This document shows positions 33,669-42,106 of a stretch of DNA of 49,185 bases, piece after piece. The DNA comes from Streptomyces sp. man185 (GTDB lineage Bacteria > Actinomycetota > Actinomycetes > Streptomycetales > Streptomycetaceae). Below the pieces are notes generated by a model. The model saw only the letters and a program-made list of their open reading frames with translations. It did not search any database and was not told the DNA's origin. Location of the stretch: contig NTHE01000061.1 of assembly GCA_002551355.1 (NCBI GenBank), forward strand, positions 1-49,185, given 5' to 3'. How positions within the stretch are numbered: position 1 is the stretch's first letter; each line of letters opens with the position of its first letter. Position numbers and translations under genes: made by a program.

Positions 33669-35420
33669 CTACTCCTCGGTGGGCCCGAGGTCGGCGGTCT
33701 CGCGGAAGTCGACGGTCCGGGCGCGGTGACCCGCGTGCAGCTCCAGTACGACGATCTCGTTGGCTCCGGCACGCAGCACCGGTGCTGGGACGTACAAGGA
33801 CCGCTGAGGGCCGCGCGACCAGTAGCGGCCGAGGGCGAATCCGTTGATCCACACACTGCCCTTCGTCCAGCCGTCGAGGTGGAGGAAGGTGTCCGCCGGT
33901 GACTCGACGTCGAAGGACCCACGGTGGAACGCCGGTCCGACGGGCGTGGCGGCACCCGCCGCGAAGGGCAGCGCGGCAAGGTCCGTCAGCGGCAGCGGGC
34001 GGCTGGTCCATGCGGCGAGCGGCACGCCGTCCAGCAGAATCTCGCCGAGCAGACCCTTGCGGTCATGGATCCCGGGCCCGTAGTTGACCCGCCCCTGGTT
34101 CTCCACCAGCACGCTCAGGGTGCTACCCGGTCGCGGCACGCTGATGGGCAGGGCGTGTTCGTGGTTCTCCCGCTCCAGCACGCCGGCGGGCAGCCCATCG
34201 ATGAAGACCTGGGCGCGGTCCCGCACCTGCTCCACCTCCAGCAGGGCCGGTCCCGCGGCGGGCAGGACCGCACCGTACAGCACGAAGCCGAAGTCCTGCC
34301 CGAGCTGCTCCATGGTGAGCGGCCGCGCAGAATCGACAGCGGTGCCGAGCGTCTCGGCGCATGCCAGGAGGCCGGCGCTCTCAGTGAGGGCCACGGCCCC
34401 GAGATCGAGCTTGGGGCCGCGTGGGGGGACCGGCTCGGAGGGGACCGGCGCGTACTTGGCGATCACGTCACGGAAGGCATTGAACTTCTCTGTCGGGTCG
34501 CCGGCCTCGTCGAGCGGGGCATCGTAGTCGTACGAGGTCACCGTGGGCCGGTAGGTGAACTTCTCGTTGGCGCCGTTGGTGAACCCGAAGTTCGTTCCGC
34601 CGTGGAACATGTAGAAGTTGACCGAGGCCCCGGCGGCCAGCAGTTCATCCAACTCCTGCGCCGCCCGGTCGGGCTCCCGGATCACGTGATGACTGCCCCA
34701 GCGGTCGAACCAGCCGATCCAGAACTCGGTGCACACCAGCGGCCCCGTCGGCTGTTCGGCGCGCAGGGCGGCCAGGTTCTTGACCGAGCGGCTGCCGAAG
34801 TTGGCCGTGGCGAGCACGCCGGGCAGTCTCCCTCTGGCCACGTCGGCGGGCTGGTCACAGGTGAACAGCGGCACGTCCACGCCACAGCGGCGCAGAGAGT
34901 CCGCAAGGTGCTCGAGGTAGGCAGTGTCATCGCCGTACGCCCCGTACTCGTTCTCCACCTGCACGGCGACGACCGGGCCGCCCTGGGTGGCGAGGTGGCG
35001 CCGCAACGGGGTCAGCAGCTGGGTGAAGTAGTCGTCGACGGCCGCGAGGAACCGCGGGTCGCGAGTCCGCAGACGAATGTCCGGGTCCGTGAGCAGCCAG
35101 GACGGCAGTCCGCCGCCTTCCCACTCGGCGCAGATGTACGGGCCGGGCCGCAGCAGGACGTACAGCCCCTCGGCGGCGGCGAGATCGAGGAAGGCGGCTA
35201 TGTCCAGGCCGTCCTCCGTCGTGAACGCCTCCGGACGTGGTTGATGGAGGTTCCAGGGCACATAGGTCTCGACGGCGTTGAGCCCCATGAGCCGCGCCTT
35301 GCGCAGCCGGTCCGCCCACTGGTCGGGGTGCACACGGAAGTAGTGCAGCCCGCCGGACAGAAGCCGGAACGGTTCGCCATCAAGGGTGAAGCCGCCGTCG
35401 TCGATCTGAAGAAGGGACAT
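33669..35420 (-). CDS. GH35 beta-galactosidase, cytoplasmic
   Basis: The 583-residue protein carries the GH35 barrel with LLSGGLHYFRVHPDQWADRL, YVPWNLHQPRP, RPGPYICAEWEGGGLPSWLL, acid/base Glu158 in VQVENEYGAYG and nucleophile Glu232 in CTEFWIGWFDRWG; C-terminal beta-sandwich domains end with WTKGSVWINGFALGRYWSRGPQ. No signal peptide is present, so it should hydrolyse imported galacto-oligosaccharides inside the cell. AGGAG lies ten bases before the ATG. The operator at 35489 lies about 70 bases upstream. It converges on the GH30 gene with 59 bases between. Confidence 0.92.
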   Translation of the reverse strand: MSLLQIDDGGFTLDGEPFRLLSGGLHYFRVHPDQWADRLRKARLMGLNAVETYVPWNLHQPRPEAFTTEDGLDIAAFLDLAAAEGLYVLLRPGPYICAEWEGGGLPSWLLTDPDIRLRTRDPRFLAAVDDYFTQLLTPLRRHLATQGGPVVAVQVENEYGAYGDDTAYLEHLADSLRRCGVDVPLFTCDQPADVARGRLPGVLATANFGSRSVKNLAALRAEQPTGPLVCTEFWIGWFDRWGSHHVIREPDRAAQELDELLAAGASVNFYMFHGGTNFGFTNGANEKFTYRPTVTSYDYDAPLDEAGDPTEKFNAFRDVIAKYAPVPSEPVPPRGPKLDLGAVALTESAGLLACAETLGTAVDSARPLTMEQLGQDFGFVLYGAVLPAAGPALLEVEQVRDRAQVFIDGLPAGVLERENHEHALPISVPRPGSTLSVLVENQGRVNYGPGIHDRKGLLGEILLDGVPLAAWTSRPLPLTDLAALPFAAGAATPVGPAFHRGSFDVESPADTFLHLDGWTKGSVWINGFALGRYWSRGPQRSLYVPAPVLRAGANEIVVLELHAGHRARTVDFRETADLGPTEE

Positions 35421-35488
35421 GTACGGGTGCTCCTGTGCTGGAGGTGGGATGCGCTGTCGTGCGGTGTGTGCCCAGCTTGCTACTGGCT

Positions 35489-35504
35489 ATGTTCACGTAA
35501 ACAT
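35489..35504 (-). promoter_or_regulatory. Galactan LacI operator before the GH35 gene
   Basis: ATGTTCACGTAAACAT differs from the consensus at one base. On the minus strand a possible promoter (TTGCCT at 35513-35518, 17 bases, TGAACA at 35490-35495) overlaps it, so the repressor would cover the -10 region. Confidence 0.8.
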
Positions 35505-35755
35505 CACTCGGAAGGCAAGCCTCCATGTACGTCAGGTGTCGGCCGACGCGGTGCTCCGCCCGGCTGCCCGCCCCGCCGACGAGCTCCGGGAGTGTGGCCG
35601 GGGCCGCGCGGCGTGGCCGCACCTACCCGCTCCTCGTGCCGACAACGGCACGTGCGTTCCGCACGGGTGCTCCGCGTGCGGCGTCCGTGCCACCAGTGCA
35701 CGCCCGAGCGGTTGCAGGGAGCCTTCGGCCGGGGCGAGTTCGACCAGAGCGGCCT

Positions 35756-36379
35756 TCAGGTGGCCCGTCGCCCCCGTACCACGTCCCTCCCGAGCAGACC
35801 GTCCGTGTGCAACACCGGAGTGCTTCCTGGCGCCAGCGTCACACGCACGACCTCGAAGGCGTTGCTGCCGACCCCGAGCAGCGGTCCCGGCGTGACGGGT
35901 ACGAAGCCGACGTCGCCCTCGGGTGTGATCAGCGCGGGCGGCGGGTGGCCGGCGGAGCCCAGGTGCCGTGCACGGGCGACCCGGTCGTATGCGGCGAACA
36001 GACAGGAGCCGCCCACGCTGTCGGGATCAGGTGCCTCCCGCTGTATCCGCCGCACCAGGTCGTCGAGCCGGGTCAGCAGTTCGCCGGGTGGCAGATCCAG
36101 ATCGGCGAGGGTCTGCACAGCTGTCCGCAGGCGCGCCGTCGTGGCGGCTGCCGTATGTCCGTGTCTCACGATGTCGCCGACTACCAGCCCCACCCGCAGG
36201 GAGGACAGGTCGAAGGCCTCGTACCAGTCACCGCCGACGCTGTCCGCCCCGTCGGCGGGCAGGTACACGCCGGCCGTCTCGGCGGCCGTGCTGCTCGTCG
36301 CCGCCGGAGGAAGCAGGCTGCGCCGGAGGACCACGGCTGTCCGATGTTGCCAGGAGAGGTCGGCGGTGCGTGGGCGCAC
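35756..36379 (-). pseudogene. SpoIIE-type PP2C phosphatase fragment
   Basis: The 207-residue frame contains the first two-thirds of a SpoIIE/RsbU phosphatase domain: RRSLLPPA, GVYLPADGADSVGGDWYEAFDLSS with the metal-binding GGDWY, VVGDIVRHGHTAAATTARLR, and a late SAGHPPPALI with VLHTDGLLGR. It then leaves the family before the final helices, and the usual sensor region (PAS/GAF) is missing from the N terminus. Known relatives dephosphorylate anti-sigma antagonists. The expected Gly-His-Gly segment is HGHT. I take it as truncated, though expression as a small phosphatase cannot be excluded. The 250 bases between it and the GH35 operator hold nothing recognisable. Confidence 0.6.
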
Positions 36380-36640
36380 TTCATCCGTGTGCGCAGAGGG
36401 ACCTGCCGCAGGTCTGATGGATCATCAGGCAAGTCGGCATCCGGTCAGCATGAGGCCCCACGCGTTCCGGGGCTGTCGTCCGAACGGGCGCCGGTGTGAA
36501 GGGAAAGTCCAGGTATGAGGCCGTCTCACTCGACCGGAGCGACGTTCCTCACAAACATCGTTCGGCGCGTTCCGGTGTACAGTCGAGACCGCCCTTGACC
36601 TGCAGAAAGCAGGCAGGGAGCCGTCTTCGAGGAGTCCAAA

Positions 36641-37066
36641 GTGCTGCGCACTCTGTTCAAGTCCAAGATCCACCGGGCCACCGTCACCCAGGCCGACCTG
36701 CACTACGTCGGTTCCGTGACGATCGACGCCGCCCTGATGGAGGCCGCCGACCTGCTGCCCGGCGAGCTGGTCCATATCGTTGACATCGACAACGGCGCCC
36801 GCCTGGAGACGTACGTCATCGAGGGCGAGCGCGGCTCCGGTGTCATCGGGATCAACGGCGCGGCCGCACACCTCGTGCACCCCGGTGACCTGGTCATCCT
36901 GATCAGCTACGCACAGGTCGACGATGCGGAGGCCCGTGCCCTCGTGCCGCGGGTCGTGCACGTGGACGCGGACAACCGGATCGTGGCGCTCGGCGCAGAC
37001 GCCTCGGCGCCGGTTCCCGGGACCCGTACGGAGCGGAGCCCGCAGGCCGTCGTCGCGGGCGGCTGA
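36641..37066 (+). CDS. panD: Aspartate 1-decarboxylase
   Basis: The 141-residue proenzyme makes beta-alanine from L-aspartate for pantothenate and CoA synthesis. Diagnostic features are MLRTLFKSKIHRATVTQADL with Lys9, the self-cleavage site Gly24-Ser25 in YVGSVTID that yields the pyruvoyl group, and GVIGINGAAAHLVHPGDLVILISYAQ. GTG start with GAGGAG six bases upstream. It lies outside a panBC cluster. The 260 bases upstream show a TACAGT -10-like hexamer near 36573 and no other gene. Confidence 0.95.
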   Translation: MLRTLFKSKIHRATVTQADLHYVGSVTIDAALMEAADLLPGELVHIVDIDNGARLETYVIEGERGSGVIGINGAAAHLVHPGDLVILISYAQVDDAEARALVPRVVHVDADNRIVALGADASAPVPGTRTERSPQAVVAGG

Positions 37067-37127
37067 GAGCGTCGTCCTCGGTGCCGGACGGGCATCGGCC
37101 ACGTCCACGAACGGGAAAGCAGGAGCC

Positions 37128-37481
37128 ATGGCGGAGAGCGCCGCTGTAGAGATCAGGGACGACCGGGAGCACGGCAGCCTCGTGGCGTACGAGGGCGGTG
37201 AAGCGACCGGGACCATCGCGTACTTCGTCATGGACCCGGCTCCCGGCGCACTCGTGGCCGTCCACACCGTGGTCCGGCCCGAACACGAGGGCAAGGGCAT
37301 CGCGGGGGCGCTCGTGCGGGAGTTCTACGCCATGGCCGCCCGCGAGGGGGTCCCCGTCGTGCCGCTGTGCCCGTACGCGGCGAAGTGGGCCCAACGCCAC
37401 CCCGACGAGGCGCCCGAGGCGTCGGGCGAGCTCGTCCAGGAGGCCCAACGGCAGCTCAGGAACCACCCCGAGCTGTTCTGA
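37128..37481 (+). CDS. GNAT-type N-acetyltransferase (YidJ/YjdJ-like)
   Basis: The small 117-residue single-domain protein has the acetyl-CoA-binding segment VVRPEHEGKGIAGALVREFYAMAAREGVPVVPLCPYAAKWAQRHP, typical of the stand-alone YjdJ-like GNAT group. Its acceptor is unknown. AGGAG precedes the ATG. It follows panD by 61 bases and may be cotranscribed. In bacteria a PanD-maturation factor (PanZ) is also GNAT-like, but this protein's short form does not let me equate the two. Confidence 0.85.
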   Translation: MAESAAVEIRDDREHGSLVAYEGGEATGTIAYFVMDPAPGALVAVHTVVRPEHEGKGIAGALVREFYAMAAREGVPVVPLCPYAAKWAQRHPDEAPEASGELVQEAQRQLRNHPELF

Positions 37482-37574
37482 CCGCCGGGGCAGCCGGGGC
37501 AGCGGGTACGGCGGCGGCGGGGCCGGTGGCGGCCGCAGCGGGTCTGCGGGCGCCGCCCACGCACCGCCCGGACC

Positions 37575-37847
37575 TCACGCGGTCAGCTCCGTGGCCGACC
37601 CGCTCCGGGGTGTGAGGTCCTGGCGGATGGGCCACTCGGTGCCCAGCACCTCGCGCTGAACTGCCGGAGCCAGGGCGGCGATCCGGCCCGGCGCCGCTCC
37701 TCGTCACACCTCGCTGCGGTGCGCGAAGATCGCAGTCGGCTTCTGCGGAAGCCAGGGGCCGACATCGACGGTCGTGGTGATCCACGCGTCCTCCGAGCGG
37801 GCGTCGTCCGGATGGGCGTGAACGGCGAGAACGCTCGGCAGGGGCAT
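37575..37847 (-). pseudogene. PIG-L deacetylase remnant
   Basis: The frame opens MPLPSVLAVHAHPDDAR, the zinc-binding start of PIG-L/MshB-like deacetylases, then jumps directly to the family C terminus (EDAWITTTVDVGPWLPQK, then IFAHRSEV). A TGA at 37704-37706 interrupts it, after which the same frame continues as tail-like sequence (EVLGTEWPIRQDL) to a stop at 37575. Roughly 180 central residues are missing, so this is an internally deleted gene with an extra nonsense codon. Confidence 0.65.
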
Positions 37848-38085
37848 GGGAGCACCTTTCGCATCGGCCTGTGGCGGTCGCGGATCCGCGCGGGTCCGCG
37901 CACCTCGGCGGAGTCCTGCCCGTGTCCTTCCCCACGTCCTGCCCACTCCGGGCGGTCCGGTACGCCCCGGCAGTCTGTCGCTGTGGCCTGGCGTATGTGT
38001 GGACTCGGCAGGCGCGGGCAGCCGCACCGGGAGACGGTGGAGGAAAGCTCCATCTGTCCTTTTCGTGCCGTTGTGGAGGATCGCG

Positions 38086-38292
38086 ATGACCCACCCGTAC
38101 CCCGACCCCGTACCGCCCTCGCCGACCCCTCCGCCCGTACCGGGCCCGCCCACTCCGGTGCCGAGCCCGCCCCCCGTGCCGCCGGGTCCCGCACCGGTGC
38201 CGCCCGGGCCCGCGCCGGACCCGATCCCGCAGCCGCCGGCCCCCGGCCCGGACCCCGTACCGGAACCGGAGCCGCAGCCCGCCGGGACGTGA
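38086..38292 (+). CDS. Small proline-rich protein
   Basis: A 68-residue protein composed almost only of Pro, Val, Gly and Ala with scattered Asp and Glu (PVPPSPTPPPVPGPPTPVPS and the like), ending in alternating Pro-Glu. GGAGG lies six bases before the ATG, which favours real translation. No domain, signal or membrane segment is visible; it may be a disordered linker-like peptide. Function unknown. Confidence 0.55.
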   Translation: MTHPYPDPVPPSPTPPPVPGPPTPVPSPPPVPPGPAPVPPGPAPDPIPQPPAPGPDPVPEPEPQPAGT

Positions 38293-38444
38293 CCGGAGGC
38301 CCGGTCCGGTTCAGACCGGGTACCGGGCCCTGTTCGCCCGTTCGGGCAGAGGGGGGAGCGCCCGGGCGACGGTTGTCGTCCGGCGCCTACGGCCCGCCCC
38401 GGTGAGACCGGGGCGGGCCGGTCTGCTCCGGTCTCACCGCCCGG

Positions 38445-39878
38445 TCAGTCACCCCGCTCGATCAGCGCGTCCACATGCGCGAGCCCGCTCTCCGCCGCGA
38501 TGGCGTCCATCGACTGCGCGTCCCGCACCGTCGCGAACATCACCGCCCCCTCGTGCCCCGGGTCCTCGTCCTGGCCCGCCACCAGCCGGAATCCGTACAC
38601 CGCCGGACGGGGCAGGCTGTTGTACGCCCACGGAGTGGAGAAGTAGTACGCCCCCGTGTCGTACAGCACCACCAGATCATCCTCGGCCAGCTCCGGCAGC
38701 TCATTGCCGTACGCCACCACGTCCCCCGCGAAGCAGCACGGTCCCGCGATGTCCTGCGCCACCACCGGTCCGTCCTTGGGAGCGCCGTCCGGGCCGAACG
38801 CCCCGATCCGCAGCGGCCAGGCGCCGGGCATCAGGACGGTGCGGGTGGCGGTCTGCGCTCCCGCGTGGGTGAGCGCGATCCGGCGGCCTCCGGCGTCCTT
38901 GGTGTACTCCACCCGGGCCCCGATGAACCCGTTCTTCGCCAGCAGCGACCGGCCGAACTCCGTGACCAGGGCGTAGCGCCCGGAGAACAGGCCGGGAGCG
39001 GCCGCCGCCAGGGCCGCCACGTAGTCCGCGTACGTGGGGTGCACGGTCTCGTCGGCGAAGTTGACCGGCAGTCCGCCGCCGATGTCCAGACTGGTGATCT
39101 GCCGGACGCCCAGCGTGGCGTTGATCTCCTCCGCCAGTTCGTGAGTCCGTGCCACCCCGGCCGCGATCAGCTCCAACGGGCAGCCCTGGGAGCCCACATG
39201 GGCGTGCAGCCGGGTCAGCCACGGCCGGTCCCGGAAGGCCGCCACGATCGCCTCGCGGGCCCCCGGGTCGCGCAGGGCCACCCCGAACTTCGACGTGTCC
39301 GTCGCCGTGCTCATCGGCCCGATCGAGCCACCGCCCACCTGAGGATTGACCCGCAGCCCGAGTACCGAGGCGGTGCCGGGGTTCCGGAGGGCGTCGATGC
39401 GGCGCAGTTCGTCGAGGCTGTCGGCGTTGACGGCCACGCCGAGGGCGAGCGCCAGCCGGATCTCCTCGCGGGTCTTGGCGGGGGAGTCCAGGACGATACG
39501 GGACGCGGGGAACCCGGCCTCCAGAGCGAGGCGCAGTTCACCGGGGCTGGCCACCTCGCACCCCATCCTGCAGTCGGCCAGCAGGCGCAGCACGGGGACG
39601 AGGGAGCATGCCTTGGCGGCGAAGGTGTGCAGCACCCCGGGCGTGGCGGCGAAGGCGTCGAACAGGGACCCGACGGAGGCGCGCACCCCCTCCGTGTCGA
39701 TGAACCCGGCGACCGGCCCGCTCTCGCCCAGCAGCCCCTGTCCGACGGCCGCCCGGATGACGGCGTCGTAGCGGGCGGCGGGGGGCGCGGTGGAGGGGGG
39801 CGCGGTGGAGGGGGAGGCCGGCGGTGCCGGGCCGCCCCCGTCGTCTGCTGAAGTGGCGGAAGTAGTCGTCTGCGTCAT
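38445..39878 (-). CDS. LysA-like PLP-dependent decarboxylase (fold type III)
   Basis: This 477-residue enzyme has the alanine-racemase-like barrel with the PLP lysine Lys89 in HTFAAKACSLVPVL, phosphate-binding LDIGGGLPVNF near residue 265, and C-terminal GPCCFAGDV and YDTGAYYFSTPWAYNSLPRP, as in diaminopimelate and ornithine/lysine decarboxylases. The first 35 residues are a Ser/Thr/Pro/Ala-rich extension with repeated STAPP and may not be conserved. It follows the encapsulin gene by 96 bases on the same strand but carries no encapsulin-targeting tail. Whether it is the biosynthetic LysA or a side-branch decarboxylase cannot be told. Confidence 0.82.
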   Translation of the reverse strand: MTQTTTSATSADDGGGPAPPASPSTAPPSTAPPAARYDAVIRAAVGQGLLGESGPVAGFIDTEGVRASVGSLFDAFAATPGVLHTFAAKACSLVPVLRLLADCRMGCEVASPGELRLALEAGFPASRIVLDSPAKTREEIRLALALGVAVNADSLDELRRIDALRNPGTASVLGLRVNPQVGGGSIGPMSTATDTSKFGVALRDPGAREAIVAAFRDRPWLTRLHAHVGSQGCPLELIAAGVARTHELAEEINATLGVRQITSLDIGGGLPVNFADETVHPTYADYVAALAAAAPGLFSGRYALVTEFGRSLLAKNGFIGARVEYTKDAGGRRIALTHAGAQTATRTVLMPGAWPLRIGAFGPDGAPKDGPVVAQDIAGPCCFAGDVVAYGNELPELAEDDLVVLYDTGAYYFSTPWAYNSLPRPAVYGFRLVAGQDEDPGHEGAVMFATVRDAQSMDAIAAESGLAHVDALIERGD

Positions 39879-39974
39879 ACGGCCAGAGTCCCTGATGTCT
39901 GCCCCCGGGTCTTCGGCGGAACGGGGAGGCGTTCGGTCGCCCGCCTCGCGCGCGGGTGAGCGCCCCCGACGGTG

Positions 39975-40772
39975 TCAGGCGATCAGGCCGACCACGGCCT
40001 CCGGCGTCAGCATCCGGAAGGTGAAGGCCTGGTGGAAGTAGAGCTGGACCGTGGTGGCGTCGTGGGCCGCGTAGCCGATCGACAGGTCCTGGCCCAGGCA
40101 GAGTTCGAAGTCTCCGCCCCGGGTGGACAGCAGCACCCCGCCCTTGACGGCGGGAGCCCAGAGGATCTCGTCGTCCACCAGTCGGCTCAGATGCGTCTTG
40201 ACCGGATATCCGTGGTCCGAGGTCTCGGCCGCCTCGGTGAACGCGTCCGCGCCGAGCAGCAGCCGATACGGTCCGTCGACACCGGCCAGCCGCAGCCGTG
40301 TCACCGCCTGGCTGACCGCCACCGGATAGTCCCGCGCGTCGGCGGGCAGCGGCAGCGGCTCGTGCGAGGAACCGTCCCGCAGACCGGTGATCCCGGCCGC
40401 GCCGTATCCGTCGATGATCGCCATGTCCTCGGCGAACGCACAGGTGCGTGCCGCGTCCTTGACGGGCTGCCAGTCGCTGTCGGCGGAGCCGCGCTCCACG
40501 TCGTCCACGGCCTGGCGAGTCACCGTGAACGGCACCCGCCACTCGACGACCGGCATCGACGTGCGGGCCCGCGCCACCACGTCCGGGGTGGGCGGATCGA
40601 TGTCGCGCAGGTGGCCGTCGCCCACGGCGGCCAGCGTCGGACCGTCCGGATCGGACACGTCGACGACCCTGCGGCCGGCGACATGGCGGCGGAAGGTGCG
40701 CCGGGCCTCCTCTTCGATCTCGGCCCAGGCGGACGGGGTGACCGGTGCGAGTTCGCGGTGCAGATTGTTCAT
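39975..40772 (-). CDS. Encapsulin shell protein, family 1
   Basis: The 265-residue HK97-fold shell protein is recognised by its N terminus MNNLHRELAPVTPSAWAEIEEEARRTFRRHVAGRRVVDV, the ILWAPAVKGGVLLSTRGGDFELCLGQDLSIGYAAHD segment and the C-terminal YFHQAFTFRML. Sixty such subunits usually form a 24-nm T=1 cage that holds enzymes by their C-terminal targeting peptide. The ATG at 40772 overlaps the TGA of the DyP gene (TGATG), so shell and cargo are coupled; a GTG three bases earlier is possible. Confidence 0.95.
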   Translation of the reverse strand: MNNLHRELAPVTPSAWAEIEEEARRTFRRHVAGRRVVDVSDPDGPTLAAVGDGHLRDIDPPTPDVVARARTSMPVVEWRVPFTVTRQAVDDVERGSADSDWQPVKDAARTCAFAEDMAIIDGYGAAGITGLRDGSSHEPLPLPADARDYPVAVSQAVTRLRLAGVDGPYRLLLGADAFTEAAETSDHGYPVKTHLSRLVDDEILWAPAVKGGVLLSTRGGDFELCLGQDLSIGYAAHDATTVQLYFHQAFTFRMLTPEAVVGLIA

Positions 40773-41889
40773 CACTGGGCACTTTCTTGCAGGCTGCCGA
40801 TGCGCAGCGAACCGTGGTCGGGACCGGCCGGGACCGGCTCCTGCCGGACCGAGGCGGCAGCCGGTTCCTGCTGGTCGGAAGCGGGGGCCGGTTCCTGCCG
40901 GACCGGTGCGGAGACCGGTTGCGGCCGGTCCCCGGAGCGGGCGGGGGCGGCGGGGCGTCGAGGAAGTCGGCGCGGGGGGCGAAGAAGAGCGAGCCGGTGA
41001 CCGCGGTGGAGAAGTCGAGGATGCGGTCGTGCGTCCCGGGCGGATCGCCGAGGAACATGTTGCGGAGCATCCGCTCCGTCACGTCGGGATCGGCGGCGTA
41101 CCCGATGAAGTACGTACCGAACTCGCCTTTCCCGAAGCTCCCGAAGGGCATGTTCGCCCGCAGGATGTCGCGTTCGGTGCCGTCCGGGTCGGTGATGGTG
41201 TTGAGCGCCAGGTGGGAGTCCGCGGCCTTGTCCTCGTCGGGGAACTCGATGTCGTCGAGTTTGGTGCGGCCGATGACCCGTTCCTGCTCCTCGACGGAGA
41301 GCGCGTTCCAGGACGTCAGGTCGTGCAGGTACTTCTGTACGACGACGTAGCTGCCGCCCTCGAAGTCCGGGTCGTCGTCCGCGCCGACGAGCGCCGCCGC
41401 GCGGGCGTCGTCGCCGACCGGGTTCTCCGTACCGTCCACGAAGCCGAGCAGGTCCCGGTGGTCGAGGTAGCGGAAGCCGTGCGTCTCGTCCACGATCCGC
41501 AGGGCCCCGCCGAGCTTGTCGAGCAACTGGGCCGCCCACGCGTAACAGACGTCCATCCGCTCGGCCCGGATGTGCAGCAGCACGTCGCCAGGGGTCGCCG
41601 GCGCGTGGTGCAGCGGCCCCCGCAGCTCCGGGAACGGGTGGAGGTGAGCGGGTCGGGGCCCGGCGAACAGCCGGTCCCAGGCGCTGGAGCCGAACCCCGC
41701 CACACAGGCGAGATCGGCGTCCGGGAACCGGAAGCCGAGCGACCGGGCCACCGACGCCAGATCCGGCAGCACGTCCCGTACCGCGCTCTCGCCGCCCGGC
41801 TCGATCGTGCCGACCAGGATCAGCGCCGCGTTGGTCAACGGTGCCACGACGGGCTGTACGGAGACGGGATCGGGGACGGCGTCGGGCAT
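40772..41889 (-). pseudogene. DyP-type peroxidase, encapsulin cargo, with a frameshift before its tag
   Basis: The catalytic domain (residues 1-310) is complete: GFVDGTENP with the DyP Asp, KYLHDLTSW with a candidate proximal His, and ILRANMPFGSFGKGEFGTYFIGYA. The tail then leaves frame near 40930-40960. In the adjacent frame a linker (QEPAPASDQQEPAAASVRQE) ends with DHGSLRIGSLQESAQ and TGA at 40772, a textbook encapsulin-targeting peptide. One missing base in a C/G-rich run restores a 372-residue DyP. As read, the catalytic frame has no stop until 39538. Either a sequencing error, a mutation or recoding at GGGG (40930-40933). Confidence 0.85.
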
Positions 41890-41983
41890 GGGCGCACTCC
41901 ACTACGACGGTGAACGGACGAGAGTGACGAGAGTGAGCAGGGCTCGCAGCCACTAACCCACGCCCCGCACACGCCCGCACGCC

Positions 41984-42023
41984 GGGAGCGCCCGGCCGGG
42001 GGAGCACCCGGACGGGCGCTCCC
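41984..42023 (-). terminator. Terminator of gnd
   Basis: GGGAGCGCCCG at 41984-41994 pairs perfectly with CGGGCGCTCCC at 42013-42023 across an 18-base loop. It lies between the stop of gnd and the start of the DyP gene, both on the minus strand. Confidence 0.6.
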
Positions 42024-42034
42024 CGACCGGGTCG

Positions 42035-42106
42035 GCCCGCTTCGACCTCGGCCGGGTGCCCGCCTCGACCTCGGACCGGGTCAGCCCGCTTCGACCTCGG
42101 ACCGGT
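42035..42106. repeat. Short tandem repeats at the 3' end of gnd
   Basis: Three copies of about 23 bases (GCCCGCTTCGACCTCGGACC type) start at about 42035, 42058 and 42084. The last includes the final codons of gnd (RSEVEAG), so the others look like duplications of the gene's end. Confidence 0.7.

Noticed and set aside
29233..34011. A 1592-codon open frame on the minus strand
   Set aside because: It lies opposite the GH43 and GH30 genes, which have signals, motifs and ribosome sites. Long antisense frames are expected at this GC content.
39538..41889. A 783-codon frame joining DyP to sequence within the encapsulin and decarboxylase genes
   Set aside because: After the DyP domain the translation is Arg/Pro-rich shadow of the encapsulin frame. 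It arises from the single-base break.
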